64,000 bases of DNA from Oreohelix idahoensis (Eukaryota > Mollusca > Gastropoda > Stylommatophora > Oreohelicidae). Under the pieces are notes generated by a model, which ran no database searches, was not told the origin of the DNA, and worked only from the letters and a program-made list of their open reading frames with translations. Below, piece by piece: positions 44,525 to 58,038 of the stretch. How positions within the stretch are numbered: the first letter of the stretch is position 1; the number at the start of each line of letters is the position of its first letter. The DNA lies in assembly GCA_024509875.1 (NCBI GenBank), contig JAMPIV010010585.1, forward strand, positions 186,001 to 250,000, given 5' to 3'. Position numbers and translations under genes: made by a program.

Positions 44525-45087
44525 CTAATAGTATTGGTCATCATCACATGAGTAAACAGCACGCTCATGGTACGACTACTCTTAAGAGTAGGAATGATGT
44601 TGGCAAAGGGGATATAAAATTTAGTAGAAAGAGTCATGATGCCGGACGAGGGGTAGTTGATAATCATACTCGTCGGGATGATCACAAGGATAACCATGAT
44701 CGTCCAGCTCTTACGACATGCAAGGAACGAGATATACATAGCAATACCACTGTGCGCGTGACTCGCACGACACATGATAGATTCAATGATTCTCGGGCTC
44801 AGTTCAGACCTGGCCGAGATCATATTTCATTGAATCGCACTGTTTTAGTGCGCAATTTGCCTTTGGGTGCGACTTGGTATGCGCTCAGGAGATTTTTCCA
44901 GCGTATCGGAGATGTTGAATTTGTTCGTATGTTCGAACTTCAACATTCTTCTCATCAACTTGCATTTGTTCGTTTTGCTCGTTATTGCGATGCTCGCAGA
45001 GCGGTGAAATTCAAAAATGGTTCTCGTTTTGCACACCATTACTTAGACGTGCAACTCGCACGCAATTCTACACCACGCACTTTATAG
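44506..45087 (+). pseudogene. RRM RNA-binding domain, C-terminal part of the coiled-coil ORF
   Basis: This 193-residue frame is rich in H, D, R and S up to about residue 105, then has a full RRM at about residues 110-186. Its parts are RNP2 VLVRNL (113-118), helix 1 TWYALRRFFQRIGDV, RNP1-like LAFVRFARY (152-160), helix 2 CDARRAVKF and a last strand LDVQLAR. The stop of the preceding frame (44522-44524) and this frame overlap at a tandem 5-bp repeat (GTGACGTGAC, about 44515-44525). One extra GTGAC would explain the frame change, so both were probably one protein of nearly 890 residues. Coiled coil plus RRM is the layout of L1 ORF1 proteins, not of known LTR gag. Origin as a captured host gene or a novel gag is open. 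Confidence 0.75.
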
Positions 45088-45602
45088 TTGCGTTGGATTA
45101 TCTATTTTCTTCTGTCTTTGGATGTTTTGTTTTTCTCTACATCCATAGTTTAGTGTGCTATTTCTTACATTTGTTCGCACATGATAATTTTCTTTTGGTA
45201 ATATCGACGTTATTTTTAGAAGATAATAATAATAATAATAATAGCACCTTCAGTCATAACTGACTATGGGAATGCGCCCCTGAGGTGACAGCCCTCAGCT
45301 GCTTATTTTCCTGGTGCTCCTTTCGACGTTTTCTCCTTACCTATGCTTCCTGTGTGAGCCTCTCTTCGCCCAATCTGAGGTGGCGCCGTAAATAGCATCG
45401 CCACTTAGTGCGATCGGCAGCTTCATCTTCCCAGGATACTTGCTTCAATTATGTCTGTCATCAGTAATACTCGCATTATTTGTGCTGACTTTACTGATCT
45501 ATGTATTTTTGTCTTTATTACTGTAGGCAACTATGATTCGTTGCGTAAGTTCATTCACTTTAGGTGTTCGAATAACATGATAATTGCAAGTACTTTTATT
45601 AG
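45088..45602. other. Non-coding spacer with a captured LINE tail
   Basis: T-rich sequence follows the RRM stop, then the LINE fragment described separately, then about 150 bp of unassigned sequence up to the truncated RT. Protease and the N-terminal half of RT are absent here. Confidence 0.6.
45226..45445 (-). pseudogene. LINE 3' end fragment inside the LTR element
   Basis: Read on the minus strand: SWEDEAADRTKWRCYLRRHL, then RLGEERL, a stop, and a basic RRKRRKEHQENK stretch. The end is a (TTA)n tail (AAT repeats at 45225-45242 on the plus strand). This is the typical C-terminus and simple-repeat tail of an endonuclease-RT LINE, 5'-truncated. It lies inside the LTR element's internal region, in the opposite orientation. 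Confidence 0.65.
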
Positions 45603-46477
45603 AATGAATACAAGCGCATGATGTGCCGCCTTTGTGGCGATCGAAAAGATGTCATCACATACATCGATGACATCTGTCTGTTTCACAACACATGGGAAGA
45701 CCACATTACTGGTTTATCTTCTCTTCTTCTTACACTACGACAACATGGTTTGACTGTAAGACCTTCTAAGGTCCAGATAGGTTGTCAGGAGATTACTTTT
45801 CTTGGTCACCGCATAGGTAACCATAGATTACACCCTGATGACAATACAGTCAAGCGGATACTGGAGATTGCCACTCCATCATCTAAGAAACAAGTAAGAA
45901 GTTTACTTGGGCTTGTTAACTATTACCATAAATTTATACCACGCTTCGCACAGATTTCTGCTCCTTTGTCCGGATTGTTGGCCAAAGGTAGTCCAAAAAA
46001 AAAAAATTATGGACACCGCAGTGCGAAGATGCTCTGATTATGATAAGGAATTTATTTAAGAATCCTCCTATCCTGTTATTGCCAGGCATACATTTACCGT
46101 TCTTGATTCAAACAGATGAATCCAGCTCCGGAATTGCAGGTTGTTTGCTTCAATGCTATGAAGGGATACTCCATCCATGCTTGTTTGTCTCACGCAAGCT
46201 TACTCCAGCAGAACAAAAGTACGCAACAGGAGAGCGCGAATTGCTCGCGGTGGTGTAGTGCTTGGAAAAACTATCTAAGTACTTGATAGGTAGAAAGTTT
46301 TTTATCTACACAGACCACAGTCCGCTCACGTTTATCACTTCGAGAACTATGAAAAACGCAAGGATTCACAGGTGGTTTCTTTTACTACAAGAATTCGCCT
46401 TTTCAATAATTCCGATTTCAGGAACTGATAATAACCTCGCGGACTTGGTATCAAGAAATTTTACGTCACAGGATTGA
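45603..46477 (+). pseudogene. Partial Gypsy RT and RNase H
   Basis: The coding sequence begins in the middle of RT (KRMMCRLCGDRKDVITYIDDI), so only the YIDD box and thumb (HGLTVRPSKVQIGCQEITFLGHRIG, LLGLVNYYHKFIPRFA) remain. A run of A at about 45996-46007 carries a frameshift. RNase H follows, with QTDESSSGIAGCLL (D), GERELLAVV (E), an in-frame TAG at 46256 where W is expected, YTDHSPLTFITS (D) and LADLVSRNF (D). Integrase is absent: 46478-46660 is short, non-coding and ends in a purine-rich tract before the 3' LTR. The RT N-terminal half was deleted. Confidence 0.8.
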
Positions 46478-46644
46478 GATAACTTTCTTGTCTTGATGTT
46501 GACAAGAGACATAATTTTATAATTATTATGTCTAATTAGGAATATTAATTTCATTATTTCATTTTGACGTTAGATAACATGCATAGATTGTAGTCGGGCA
46601 CATCTTCGCCACCACTCTCTCACGTGCCACGAGTGTCACGTTTG

Positions 46645-46660
46645 TGAGCGGGGGGGATGA
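46645..46660 (+). other. Polypurine tract
   Basis: GTGAGCGGGGGGGATGA immediately precedes the 3' LTR, in the expected place and composition for the plus-strand primer. Confidence 0.75.
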
Positions 46661-47676
46661 TGTTGAGGACTGTTTCGCGGCTTGCAGACATGTGAATGGT
46701 TGCAAACATTGGCATGCCTGCACCACGGAACTCCTCAATTGAATAAGACCAGAAATCGCGCAGATCGATGTATGACGCGTCTAGCCTAGTTACATTCTAG
46801 TCTATGTGTGGCCATTGAGCCTAACGGCAGTGTTGAAATGTGTGGTAAAACCACTTAAGGATCGTGTTTGAATATGTGGCACAGCCACTGATTATATATA
46901 TATGTGGAACGGTAGATCCACTGGAAAGTGTAAGATAGCGTAATGATCCGTATCAAAATTGATTATAGGACCAGGTAGAGTCCGTATTAGATTCGTGAAC
47001 CAAGCAGATTACGTTCACCTTGAACTTATATACACGGCAGTTAAGACCGGGCGATGCAAGCCAAAGACGTTGAATAATTATACATAGACAGGATCTATAG
47101 ATTTACAGATAATGTACTCACTAGTATTGTGAAGGGATAATAATTCTAAGGATCGGATTCGGTAAGAGTTGGTTGCACACTCTATTACGCTATAAACTTA
47201 ACGGTTAACCCAGACGAGCTAAGTCTGTGAGAGGAACAATTGTGTAGAGCTTAAAACTATGATGAAGCCAATTTAAATGTGTGAATTGTTGTTGCACCAT
47301 TGTGTAAAAGGATATATTAAATTGTTCAGTCGTCCATGGAACTTGTTGGTTGCCTGAATTATACAAGTTCTCACTCTATGCTGTGACTGTCATTAATCCT
47401 TGCAAGGTCAGTCCAGATTATCACAGGTATTTTCTAAGACTAACTATAATCTAACCAACACTGTGGAAGAATTAATATAATAACGACACTGAATATAATA
47501 ATAATTTAATCACACCAGAATGGCTTAAAAACTGCACTCGAACTAGAAAACTGGAATTAGAATAGATGAATTATAATATCTGAAATATTGACAAGCAACC
47601 CAATAAACTCACGTCCAACGGTGCTGAATCTTTTAATAACATCTAGCAAGAAAAGATACAGCGGGAGACCGTAACA
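46661..47676 (+). repeat. 3' LTR (1016 bp)
   Basis: Direct repeat of 39906-40921, ending GAGACCGTAACA and followed by the AACAG target duplication. Confidence 0.95.
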
Positions 47677-48825
47677 AACAGCATGGGACCAAAGTAAAAA
47701 AGCAAGACACTCATATAAAATCCTGGAAAAAAAACAAGCAAAAAATGTCCGATAAAAGATAAACTAAAAATACCAATTAATAAAAAATTGCTGAGGCTCA
47801 AGCTTGGAACTGGATATTTCATGATAGAGGAGCACACGTGCCAAAAGTGTCAAGAACCAAACACAGTTAGACACTTTCAGGTGGACTGCAAAAAAGTATG
47901 ACCAGCAGAGGCAATACATTAAGACATACTGTAGTAACCACAAGGTAGAAATGAGTGTAGAAAATCTCATATGCACTAAGACCCCATCAGAAATACTAAA
48001 AGTTAATAAAACACTTTATTACAAAAACAAAAGCTAACACATAAAAATAAATAAATAAGGATGCGAGTCAGTAGTCTACATTGGTGAAAGACTCCCCCCA
48101 GATAAATACGGATTGACCAAAAACCCTCTAGTGAAACATAAAAACATATCAGTTTAGACAATATCATATTTGGGTTAATAAAACAACATTGAACTATGAC
48201 TACAAAATTTAAAAAAAAAAAACCCTACTAGAGATAATATAGTATAAAATAAATACAAACAAAAGCATATTACAATAAATGAAACACGTCCTGATATAAC
48301 CAACCGCTCCATGTATATGGTTGAAAGGAGCGTGCTACAAAGAAAAGTAGCAAACACCTTTAAAAAAAAAAAAGATTTCAAGAACAAGGTAGTATGGTTC
48401 CTTTATCCCTTTTCCCTTTAATCTCTACTATCATTACAAAAAAAGTACAATGTATAACTTTTTTAAATGTGCAAGAAAGAGTTTTTGTAAATGAGTGCGT
48501 GCGAGGGAGTGAAAGTTGTTTCTATACAACTGTTCATTGTGTAATTGTCTCTTCATTGAAATTTCTCTATTGAAATATGTAAAATGAACATGGTTTGTAT
48601 TTTTTTTATTCAACACTATCATTACAAAAATTTGCAATATATAACTGTTAGAGTACAAGTAAAAGTGTATAAATGTGTGTGCAAGGAATGAAAGCTTTTT
48701 TTTTTTTTAATAGCTGCTCATTGTATTTTCATTGTATACTTATATTTATGCTACTGTCAATGTTTCAATGCATATGTCTTTGTAAATTTCCACGGAATGT
48801 GAATAAAGATGTGGAAAAAAAATGT
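47677..48825 (+). pseudogene. I-type LINE, C-terminal end and 3' UTR (downstream half of the split copy)
   Basis: The LINE resumes after the LTR element: a region after RNase H (WDQSKKARHSYKILEKKQAK), then LRLKLGTGYF and a C-terminal CCHC-like motif (C-Q-K-C-Q-E...H-F-Q-V-D-C, about 47835-47890), with a few stops. Coding ends by about 48000. The 3' UTR has two loose copies of an AACATGGTTTGTA/CAACACTATC block and ends GAATGTGAATAAAGATGTGG followed by eight A. It matches the LINE tail family also seen at 38480-38895. Confidence 0.75.
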
Positions 48826-48932
48826 TGACATCTGCTAAGATCAATTGTGTTGGTGCAGATCTAAGCCAGGGCCGAGATCAAACACAATTTACACAATAAA
48901 GTCAATAGACCTGTCGTAACTTTGATAGGTAT

Positions 48933-49078
48933 TTAACTCTTTGACTCCGGAACAACGCTCAGAGCGTTGGTCATATTTGACACCCGTGCCAAAACAACTC
49001 TCTGAGCGTTGCTTTTAGTCTATCATGAATTAAAATTAAGGCACAGGGTGGAAAATAATTGCGGAGTCAAAGAGTTAA
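48933..49078. mobile_element. Short TTAA-flanked MITE (piggyBac-like), 138 bp
   Basis: TTAA is at 48933-48936 and 49075-49078, with 13-bp perfect inverted repeats CTCTTTGACTCCG just inside. Such CYCTTTG ends after TTAA are typical of piggyBac-type elements. The interior has an AACGCTCAGAGCGTT palindrome and a second, looser CTCTGAGCGTT copy, so it can fold back. Non-coding. Confidence 0.8.

Positions 49079-52789
<3,711 letters not shown>

Positions 52790-52872
<83 letters not shown>
52790..52872. repeat. (TA)n microsatellite
   Basis: About 41 TA dinucleotides, directly abutting a LINE 3' fragment. Confidence 0.95.
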
Positions 52873-52874
<2 letters not shown>

Positions 52875-53104
52875 TATGGACCCCTGAAGGAAAACGAAAG
52901 AGAGGCCGACCAAAAACAACTTGGCGGAGGACTGTGGAGGCTGAGATGGAAAGAATGAACCAGAGTTGGGGCACTGTACGAAGGATGGCTGCCGACCGAG
53001 CAAAGTGGAATCAATTTGTTGTTGCCCTACAAGACGCCACCAGGCGTAATGGCCACTGACTGCTTTGACGGTCGGCAGCTAAGGATCAAAGAAGAAGAAG
53101 AAGA
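52871..53104 (+). pseudogene. 3' end fragment of the RTE/Jockey-like LINE
   Basis: Nearly identical to 56851-57086: MLWTPEGKRKRGRPKTTWRR.., NQSWGTVRRMAADRAKWNQF, ending ATRRNGH and a (GAA)n tail. It is severely 5'-truncated and inserted next to the TA repeat. This is a second copy of the family that follows at 53300-57086. Confidence 0.9.
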
Positions 53105-53215
53105 ATATATATATATATATAAGTGTGTGTGTGTGTGGGTGCGTGTGTGGGTGTGGGTGTGAGTGTGTGCGTGCGTGCGTGCGCGCGCGCGTGCGAGTGC
53201 GTGTGTGTGGAAACA
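53105..53215. repeat. (TA)n/(GT)n microsatellite
   Basis: A short TA run is followed by about 90 bp of GT, GCGT and GCGC repeats. Confidence 0.95.
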
Positions 53216-53411
53216 TGCACAACGAATAAGCAATAGGACGAAAGAATCAAGGCTGTCGAGTTGTGATCTATAAAGGAATGAGACGCATCTCATGGAAAGA
53301 TAAGAAAACAAATAAGAAGGTCCTAGAAAACCTATTTGAACTAGAAAAAGAAAAGCTTTTGCGGCTGATATAAAGAAGCGATATCAATTTGCCAAAAGTC
53401 AGGAAAAGACA

Positions 53412-53804
53412 TTGGCTGATGATATAGACCAGAAATTCAACACCATTTCAACAATATATAAGGAAATCAGCAAATCTTGCTTGGGATTCCCGGAAAGGAA
53501 GAAGCAAGACTGGATAACACCAGAAACATTAAACACCATAACGATGAGAAAGGAAATGAAAAGAAAGAAAACAAAAACGAAGTCCCCCAGGTTAAAGCAA
53601 CTATATAGCGAACAGTACAGTCAGCTGGACAAGAAAGTTAAACGCTAAACCCGAGCCAACAAAAGGAATTTCCTAGACGATCTTGTAAGACAGGCAGAGG
53701 AGGCAGCACTGAGAAATGAACAAAGCACAGTATACAAAATAACTAAAATCATCAGCGGAAAACGAGGTGCAAACAATATTACATTAGTAAGAGATAAGCA
53801 ACTA
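53412..53804 (+). pseudogene. LINE linker between endonuclease and RT
   Basis: DDIDQKFNTISTIYKEISKS.., PERKKQDWITPETLNTI and a K-rich stretch are followed by a TAA at 53646. The same domain continues (RANKRNFLDDLVRQAEEAAL, VYKITKIISGKRG, NNITLVRDKQL). Helical, basic linkers of this type connect the apurinic-type endonuclease and RT in such LINEs. The sequence stops at the Penelope-like insertion. Confidence 0.7.
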
Positions 53805-53814
53805 CAAACCCACC

Positions 53815-54684
53815 GATGCACACAGTTACCTCCTTTATACTTCCTCTCATCCTCCGGCTTGTCGGGACTCCTTGCCTTTCTCACAACTTCTCCGCCTCCG
53901 TCGGTTATGCCAAGATGATGACAACTTTCTATGCCGAGCACAAGAAATGTTGGACTTCTTCCGTAACAGACAGTATCCAGAAGATGTTCTTACCCCTGCC
54001 TTAGAACGTGTTCTCCCTATCTCACGTCTAGAGGCCCTCAAACCCCGCCAAAAAACCTCCTCTGATAGAGTCAAGTTAATAATGACCTATCACCCTCACA
54101 GCACTGCTGTCAAAAGGATCCTGTTTCGCCACCTACCTCTCCTCCAAGCTGACCCAGTGGCGCGGGAAGCATTTAGTGAGCCACCCTTGCTGGCATATAG
54201 ACGGGACAAAAATTTGAGGGACCTCCTAGTCCACAGCCGTCTGAAAACCGTCAACGATGGCCACTTTGGAACCAAGCCATGTAACCGTACACGATGTAAG
54301 ACATGTCAGTATGTAATCGAAACACGTTCAGTCTCGTTCCCTAACGCCAAGTTCACCATCACCCATGGCTTCACATGTGAGTCACGCAACGTCATTTATG
54401 CTATTATATGCAAACGTTGCACCATTACGTACATCGGCCAAACGGGCACACGACTGGGCGACCGATTCTGCAGACACCTCTATGACATCTCTCAGTTTAA
54501 TTCCACACCTGTGGCCATCCACTTCAATGGCCCTGACCACCACGGTGCCACTGACATCCAGGTGACAGCCATCAGATACTGTTCCTCGGACGCCAACAGT
54601 CGGTTTCGCCAGGAACAACGCCTCATACATCTTATGGGTTGCCTCAAACCACACGGTTTGAATACCCAACATTCTTTTCTCTGA
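53815..54684 (+). pseudogene. Penelope-like protein C-terminus with GIY-YIG endonuclease
   Basis: The open frame to 54684 (about 270 residues from a TTG at 53872) contains PFSQLLRLRRLCQDDDNF, the segment that follows RT in Penelope-like proteins, and a linker (LIMTYHPHS.., RILFRHLPLL). A cysteine cluster (C137, C142, C145) comes next. The GIY-YIG nuclease starts VIYAIICKRC and continues TYIGQTGTRLGDRFCRHL (about residues 174-203), with the catalytic arginine in GDRFCRH and an E in RFRQEQRLI. The nuclease nicks target DNA to prime reverse transcription. Upstream residues in the adjoining frame (53816-53870) may be the shifted continuation. The domain itself looks intact; RT is missing. Confidence 0.9.
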
Positions 54685-54875
54685 GACGCCTTTCTCTATC
54701 GAGTCCCTGTTGTATTATGACTTTCTACTTTGATGCGATCACTTTTTTATTTTTTTATTTATTTATTTTTTTAATTTAATTTTTTTTTTAAATTACTATT
54801 TTTTTAAATTTAATAATTTTATTTATTTATTTATTTATTTTTTTAATTTGTTTATTTATTTTATTTTATTTAAAA

Positions 54876-54907
<32 letters not shown>

Positions 54908-55274
54908 ATTTATTTATATCTTTATTTAGTTTTTATTTTATTTTTTTTATTTATTTTTTTTATTCATTTATTTGTTTTAAATTTATTTATTATTATTATT
55001 TATTTATTTTTATTTTATTTTATTTATTTATTTTTTTTTATTTATTATTTATTGATTACTTTTTTCTCACTCTTTTCCAGTCCTTGTTTTCATTATTTCT
55101 TATTTTTATGTACTATCAACTTCCTCTTTCCGGTTTAGTGGCAGCCATCTTGCTTTGCTTCTTATGTGACTGGACTTAATATTAAGGGAGTTTTTTTTTC
55201 TCTTATTTTTATAGTTTCATGTTCTCTACTTAATTCTCATTTTCTTTCCCTCCTGTCTCTTGTTTGTCTGTCCC

Positions 55275-55300
55275 TGACGAAGGCCTTGTGGCCGCAACGT
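55275..55300 (+). ncRNA. Hammerhead-like core in the Penelope-like 3' end
   Basis: CTGACGA, a GGCC/GGCC stem with TTGT loop, then GCAACG resembles the conserved hammerhead core (CUGAUGA - stem II - GAAA) known from Penelope-like terminal repeats. Both core boxes differ from consensus by one base, and I did not find a convincing stem III or cleavage site, so activity is doubtful. Confidence 0.35.
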
Positions 55301-55349
55301 AGGTTTTTCTTGTCCTTCTCCTTGTAAGACGTATTACTATTTGTGTGGG

Positions 55350-55380
<31 letters not shown>

Positions 55381-57079
55381 CAACTAAGAGAAAAGCAAGG
55401 AAATCTCATCACGACAGCAGAGGGACAGGAAACAAGATGGGCAGAGCATTTCAGAGAAACTCTGAACAAGGAACCACCAGAGACACAGTTGAATGTTCCT
55501 GAGGCTAAAACGATCTAGATGTAAATACAGACATTCCACGAAAAGAAGAAATCATCACAGCTATCAAAGGGTTAAAGAATGGAAAAGCTCCTGGCCATGA
55601 TAACTTAAATGCAGAGCTATTAAAGGCAGACCCTGAGCTAGCAGCAGAACTATTAGAACCACTATTTGCACAAGTCTGGAAAACAGGGACAACACCAACG
55701 GAGTGGAACAAAGGAATAATTGTCAAATTGCACAAGAAGGGAGATCTTGCAGACTGCAATAATTGGAGAGGAATCACTCTTCTCTCAGTTCCCAGCAAAA
55801 TACTAGGCAGGATAATTATACAGAGAATTTCAAAAGCAGGAGACCTTAAACTGAGGAAAGAACAAGCAGGATTTAGAAAGAACAGAAGATGTGTAGATCA
55901 TATATTTACCCTCAGGAATATTATAGAGCAGTGCTCAGAATGGCAAAGACAGCTGTACATTAATTTCGTTGATTTTGAAAAGGCTTTTGACAGTATATAT
56001 AGGGACAGTTTATGGAAAATACTGAGGGCTTATGGAATTCCAAGCTGCATAGTGTCAATCAAAAGCCTCTATGCCAACTTTACGTGTAGCGTTGGGCAGA
56101 GCAACCTAACCTTTGAGGTGAAGACAGGAGTACGACAGGGATGCCCCTTATCAACCACTTTATTTTTAACAGTCATAGACTGGGTGATGCGCCAGACAGA
56201 AGGCAGTCCAAGAGGAATAAGATGGACTACATTTTCTGCACTGGAAGATCTGGAATATGCAGATGACATTGCACTACTAGCACATTCACATCAACACATC
56301 CAGGAAAAAACGGATAGACTTAATAAGTATAGCCAGCGGGTGGGCTTGAACATCAATCTAAAGAAGCAGAGGTCATGACGCTCAATGTGAGCAACCCTGA
56401 GCCCATATCAGTAAGGAATCAGCAACTGGAACAGACAGACACCTTCACATACCTAGGATGCATAGTAACACCAGACGGCGGAGCAAGCAAAGACATCAAA
56501 AACAGAATGAACAAAGCAAGAACAGCCTTTTTTAGTCTAAATAACATCTGGAAGTCCTCTCAGTACAGCACAAGCACAAAATTAAGATTATATCAGAGCT
56601 GTGTGCTTTCTGTGCTTCTCTATGGTGCGGAATGCTGGAGAGTTACAGAGAAGGAAATGTCGAAATTGTCCTCTTTTCACACAACTTGCCTAAGAAAAAT
56701 TCACCGAATCTTTTGGCCGAATACCATCACCAACCAAGATCTGCTTACTCGGAGCAAGCAAGAGGACATGCACACCATCATAGCTGGCAGACGCTGGAGC
56801 TGGGTTGGCCATGTCCTCAGAAGAGACCCCGATGCCATCACAAGAACAGCTATGCTATGGACCCCTGAAGGAAAACGAAAGAGAGGCCGACCAAAAACAA
56901 CTTGGCGGAGGACTGTAGAGACTGAGATGCAAGGAATGAACCAGAGTTGGGGCACTGTACGAAGGATGGCCACCGACCGTGCAAAGTGGAATCAATTTTT
57001 TGTTGCCCTACAAGACGCCACCAGGCGTGATGGCCACTGCTTTGACGGTCGGCGGCTAATGATCAAAGAAAGAAGAAGA
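55381..57079 (+). pseudogene. LINE reverse transcriptase and C-terminus
   Basis: In one frame from about 55517: IPRKEEIITAIKGLKNGKAP, ELLEPLFAQVWKTG.., KLHKKGDLADCNNWRGITLL, QAGFRKNRRCVDHIFTLRNI, INFVDFEKAFDSIYRDSLWK (first catalytic D), TGVRQGCPLSTTLF and the LEYADDIALL box (about 56252-56281). A one-base loss near 56362 moves to the next frame: TFTYLGCIVTPDGG, RLYQSCVLSVLLYGAECW, HTTCLRKIHRIFW, GRRWSWVGHVLRRDPDAI, then RGRPKTTWRR and DRAKWNQFFVALQDATRR. This is the standard RT-thumb-C-terminus of endonuclease-RT LINEs lacking RNase H. It makes cDNA at the nicked target. Confidence 0.88.
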
Positions 57080-57086
57080 AGAAAAC

Positions 57087-57365
57087 CTATTATGAAAAAA
57101 GAACTAATGAAGGAGATCAAAATTAGGAATCTAAAATACTTTGGCCACATAAATAGATATAATACCTCGCAGAAGACCATAATAGAAGGGAGAGTTGAAG
57201 GCAAACGTGCCAGGGGAAGATAGCACTCAAAGTGGGAAGATAACATCAAGAGATGAACAGGAAAGAGTCTACCAGAGTGCTCTATCAAGACAAGAGAAAG
57301 AAGACGTTGGAGATCCATTTACAGTCAACCGTCGTTGTGGAGATGGCAGCTGATGATGATGGTGG
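57087..57365 (+). pseudogene. C-terminal fragment of a different LINE
   Basis: Immediately after the (GAA)n tail: KKELMKEIKIRNLKYFGHIN, then RYNTSQKTIIEG, RVEGKRARGR, a TAG, HSKWEDNIKR and, in another frame, RERRRWRSIYSQPSL. This is the end region of another endonuclease-RT LINE family (YFGHI.R, GKR.RGR..W..N), not of the preceding one, and marks a further insertion or the target of it. Confidence 0.65.
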
Positions 57366-58038
57366 TTTTACTTCATGTTACAATTTAATTAGTGGATCCA
57401 TAAAGCACCCGTCCTTCCTAAATCCGAATCGAGCCGGGCTATATAGCATGTGCTGTTTCAAATAAAATATCAACCTCTTATATTTTCATGTTCATTAGCT
57501 CTCCTTTGCTCTGAACATTATAAAACTCACGCAGATGTTTGCTACCTTTCTGAATTGAATTATATGCATCCTGCTGCTCATATTGTGTAAATAATCTATT
57601 ACTAAAAAGCAAAAACGAAACAAAAAAACATACATACATACATTTAAAAACCAAACAAACAAAGGCATCGCAATAGGTCATTCAAAGAGCTTTTATTGTT
57701 TAGCGCTGAGCAGATGGACAACTGGGTGAGTTGAAGGGTGGAGGAAGTACGCTTGTAGCTATTTTTAGAACTAAAACCGCGCCCACAAAAAGGGTTTGAC
57801 TACGTGGCTTTTTAGTTTCGCATACTGCTAATACCAATAATGATCATCACTCTTCATTAACAATATATTTAAATTAATCAAGTCAGAGTTAGGATATATT
57901 AGTAGATGTAAAAAGCAAAGTTAACGATTGCTGGTTATACTAAACTTTGGTTGTGCAGTTTCTGTTAACACAGCTTGTAAGTCGTCCAATCAAACAAAGG
58001 TTTACATCAGTGAGTGTTGCTGCTTTGCCGTCATCAAA
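57366..58038 (+). promoter_or_regulatory. Upstream region and 5' UTR of the DNAJB12/14-like gene
   Basis: Non-coding. It presumably contains the promoter and 5' UTR. A TATATAGCAT sequence near 57440 and AT-rich sequence are present, but no motif fixes the start. The start ATG at 58039 has a good context (CAAAATGG). Confidence 0.4.

Larger units (their letters stand above)
39906..47676 (+). mobile_element. Young, defective LTR retrotransposon with coiled-coil/RRM ORF
   Basis: The LTRs at 39906-40921 and 46661-47676 are each exactly 1016 bp, with TG...CA ends, and I see a single difference (GGTCATTGAG versus GGCCATTGAG). The target duplication AACAG is at 39901-39905 and 47677-47681. After the 5' LTR comes a TGG-type primer site (40925), a 1.25-kb leader, the coiled-coil/RRM ORF (42189-45087 with two small duplications), a captured LINE tail, and a partial Gypsy RT-RNase H. 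No typical gag domain, zinc knuckle, protease or integrase is seen. Near-identical LTRs and a perfect target duplication mean recent insertion, so a defective element probably used proteins supplied by another copy. Confidence 0.93.
53805..55380 (+). mobile_element. Penelope-like element, 5'-truncated, with 6-bp target duplication
   Basis: CAACTA is present at 53799-53804 and 55381-55386. The insert carries only the C-terminal part of the Penelope protein (separate entry), a T/AT-rich 3' UTR (54735-55060 is almost pure T/TA/TTTA), and an end with CTGACGAAGGCC...GGCCGCAACG (55275-55300) followed by a (GT)n and T-run (55343-55380). The RT domain is absent. Penelope-like elements often carry such truncations. 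Confidence 0.85.
53300..57086 (+). mobile_element. RTE/Jockey-like LINE, 5'-truncated and split by a Penelope-like element
   Basis: The endonuclease domain is missing. The linker after it (AADIKKRYQF.., LADDIDQKFNTIS.., NLDDLV-type RNFLDDLVRQAEEAAL) spans about 53340-53804. A Penelope-like insert occupies 53805-55380. The LINE resumes at 55381 with REKQGNLITTAEGQETRWAE and continues through RT to a (GAA)n tail at 57069-57086. Joining the sides at the CAACTA duplication restores the reading frame across the insertion point. Frameshifts near 55508 and 56362 show it was otherwise decaying. Confidence 0.85.

Noticed and set aside
54848..55138. A 96-residue, very hydrophobic ORF rich in F, L and I
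   Set aside because: It is the T/TTTA-rich low-complexity 3' UTR of the Penelope-like element.
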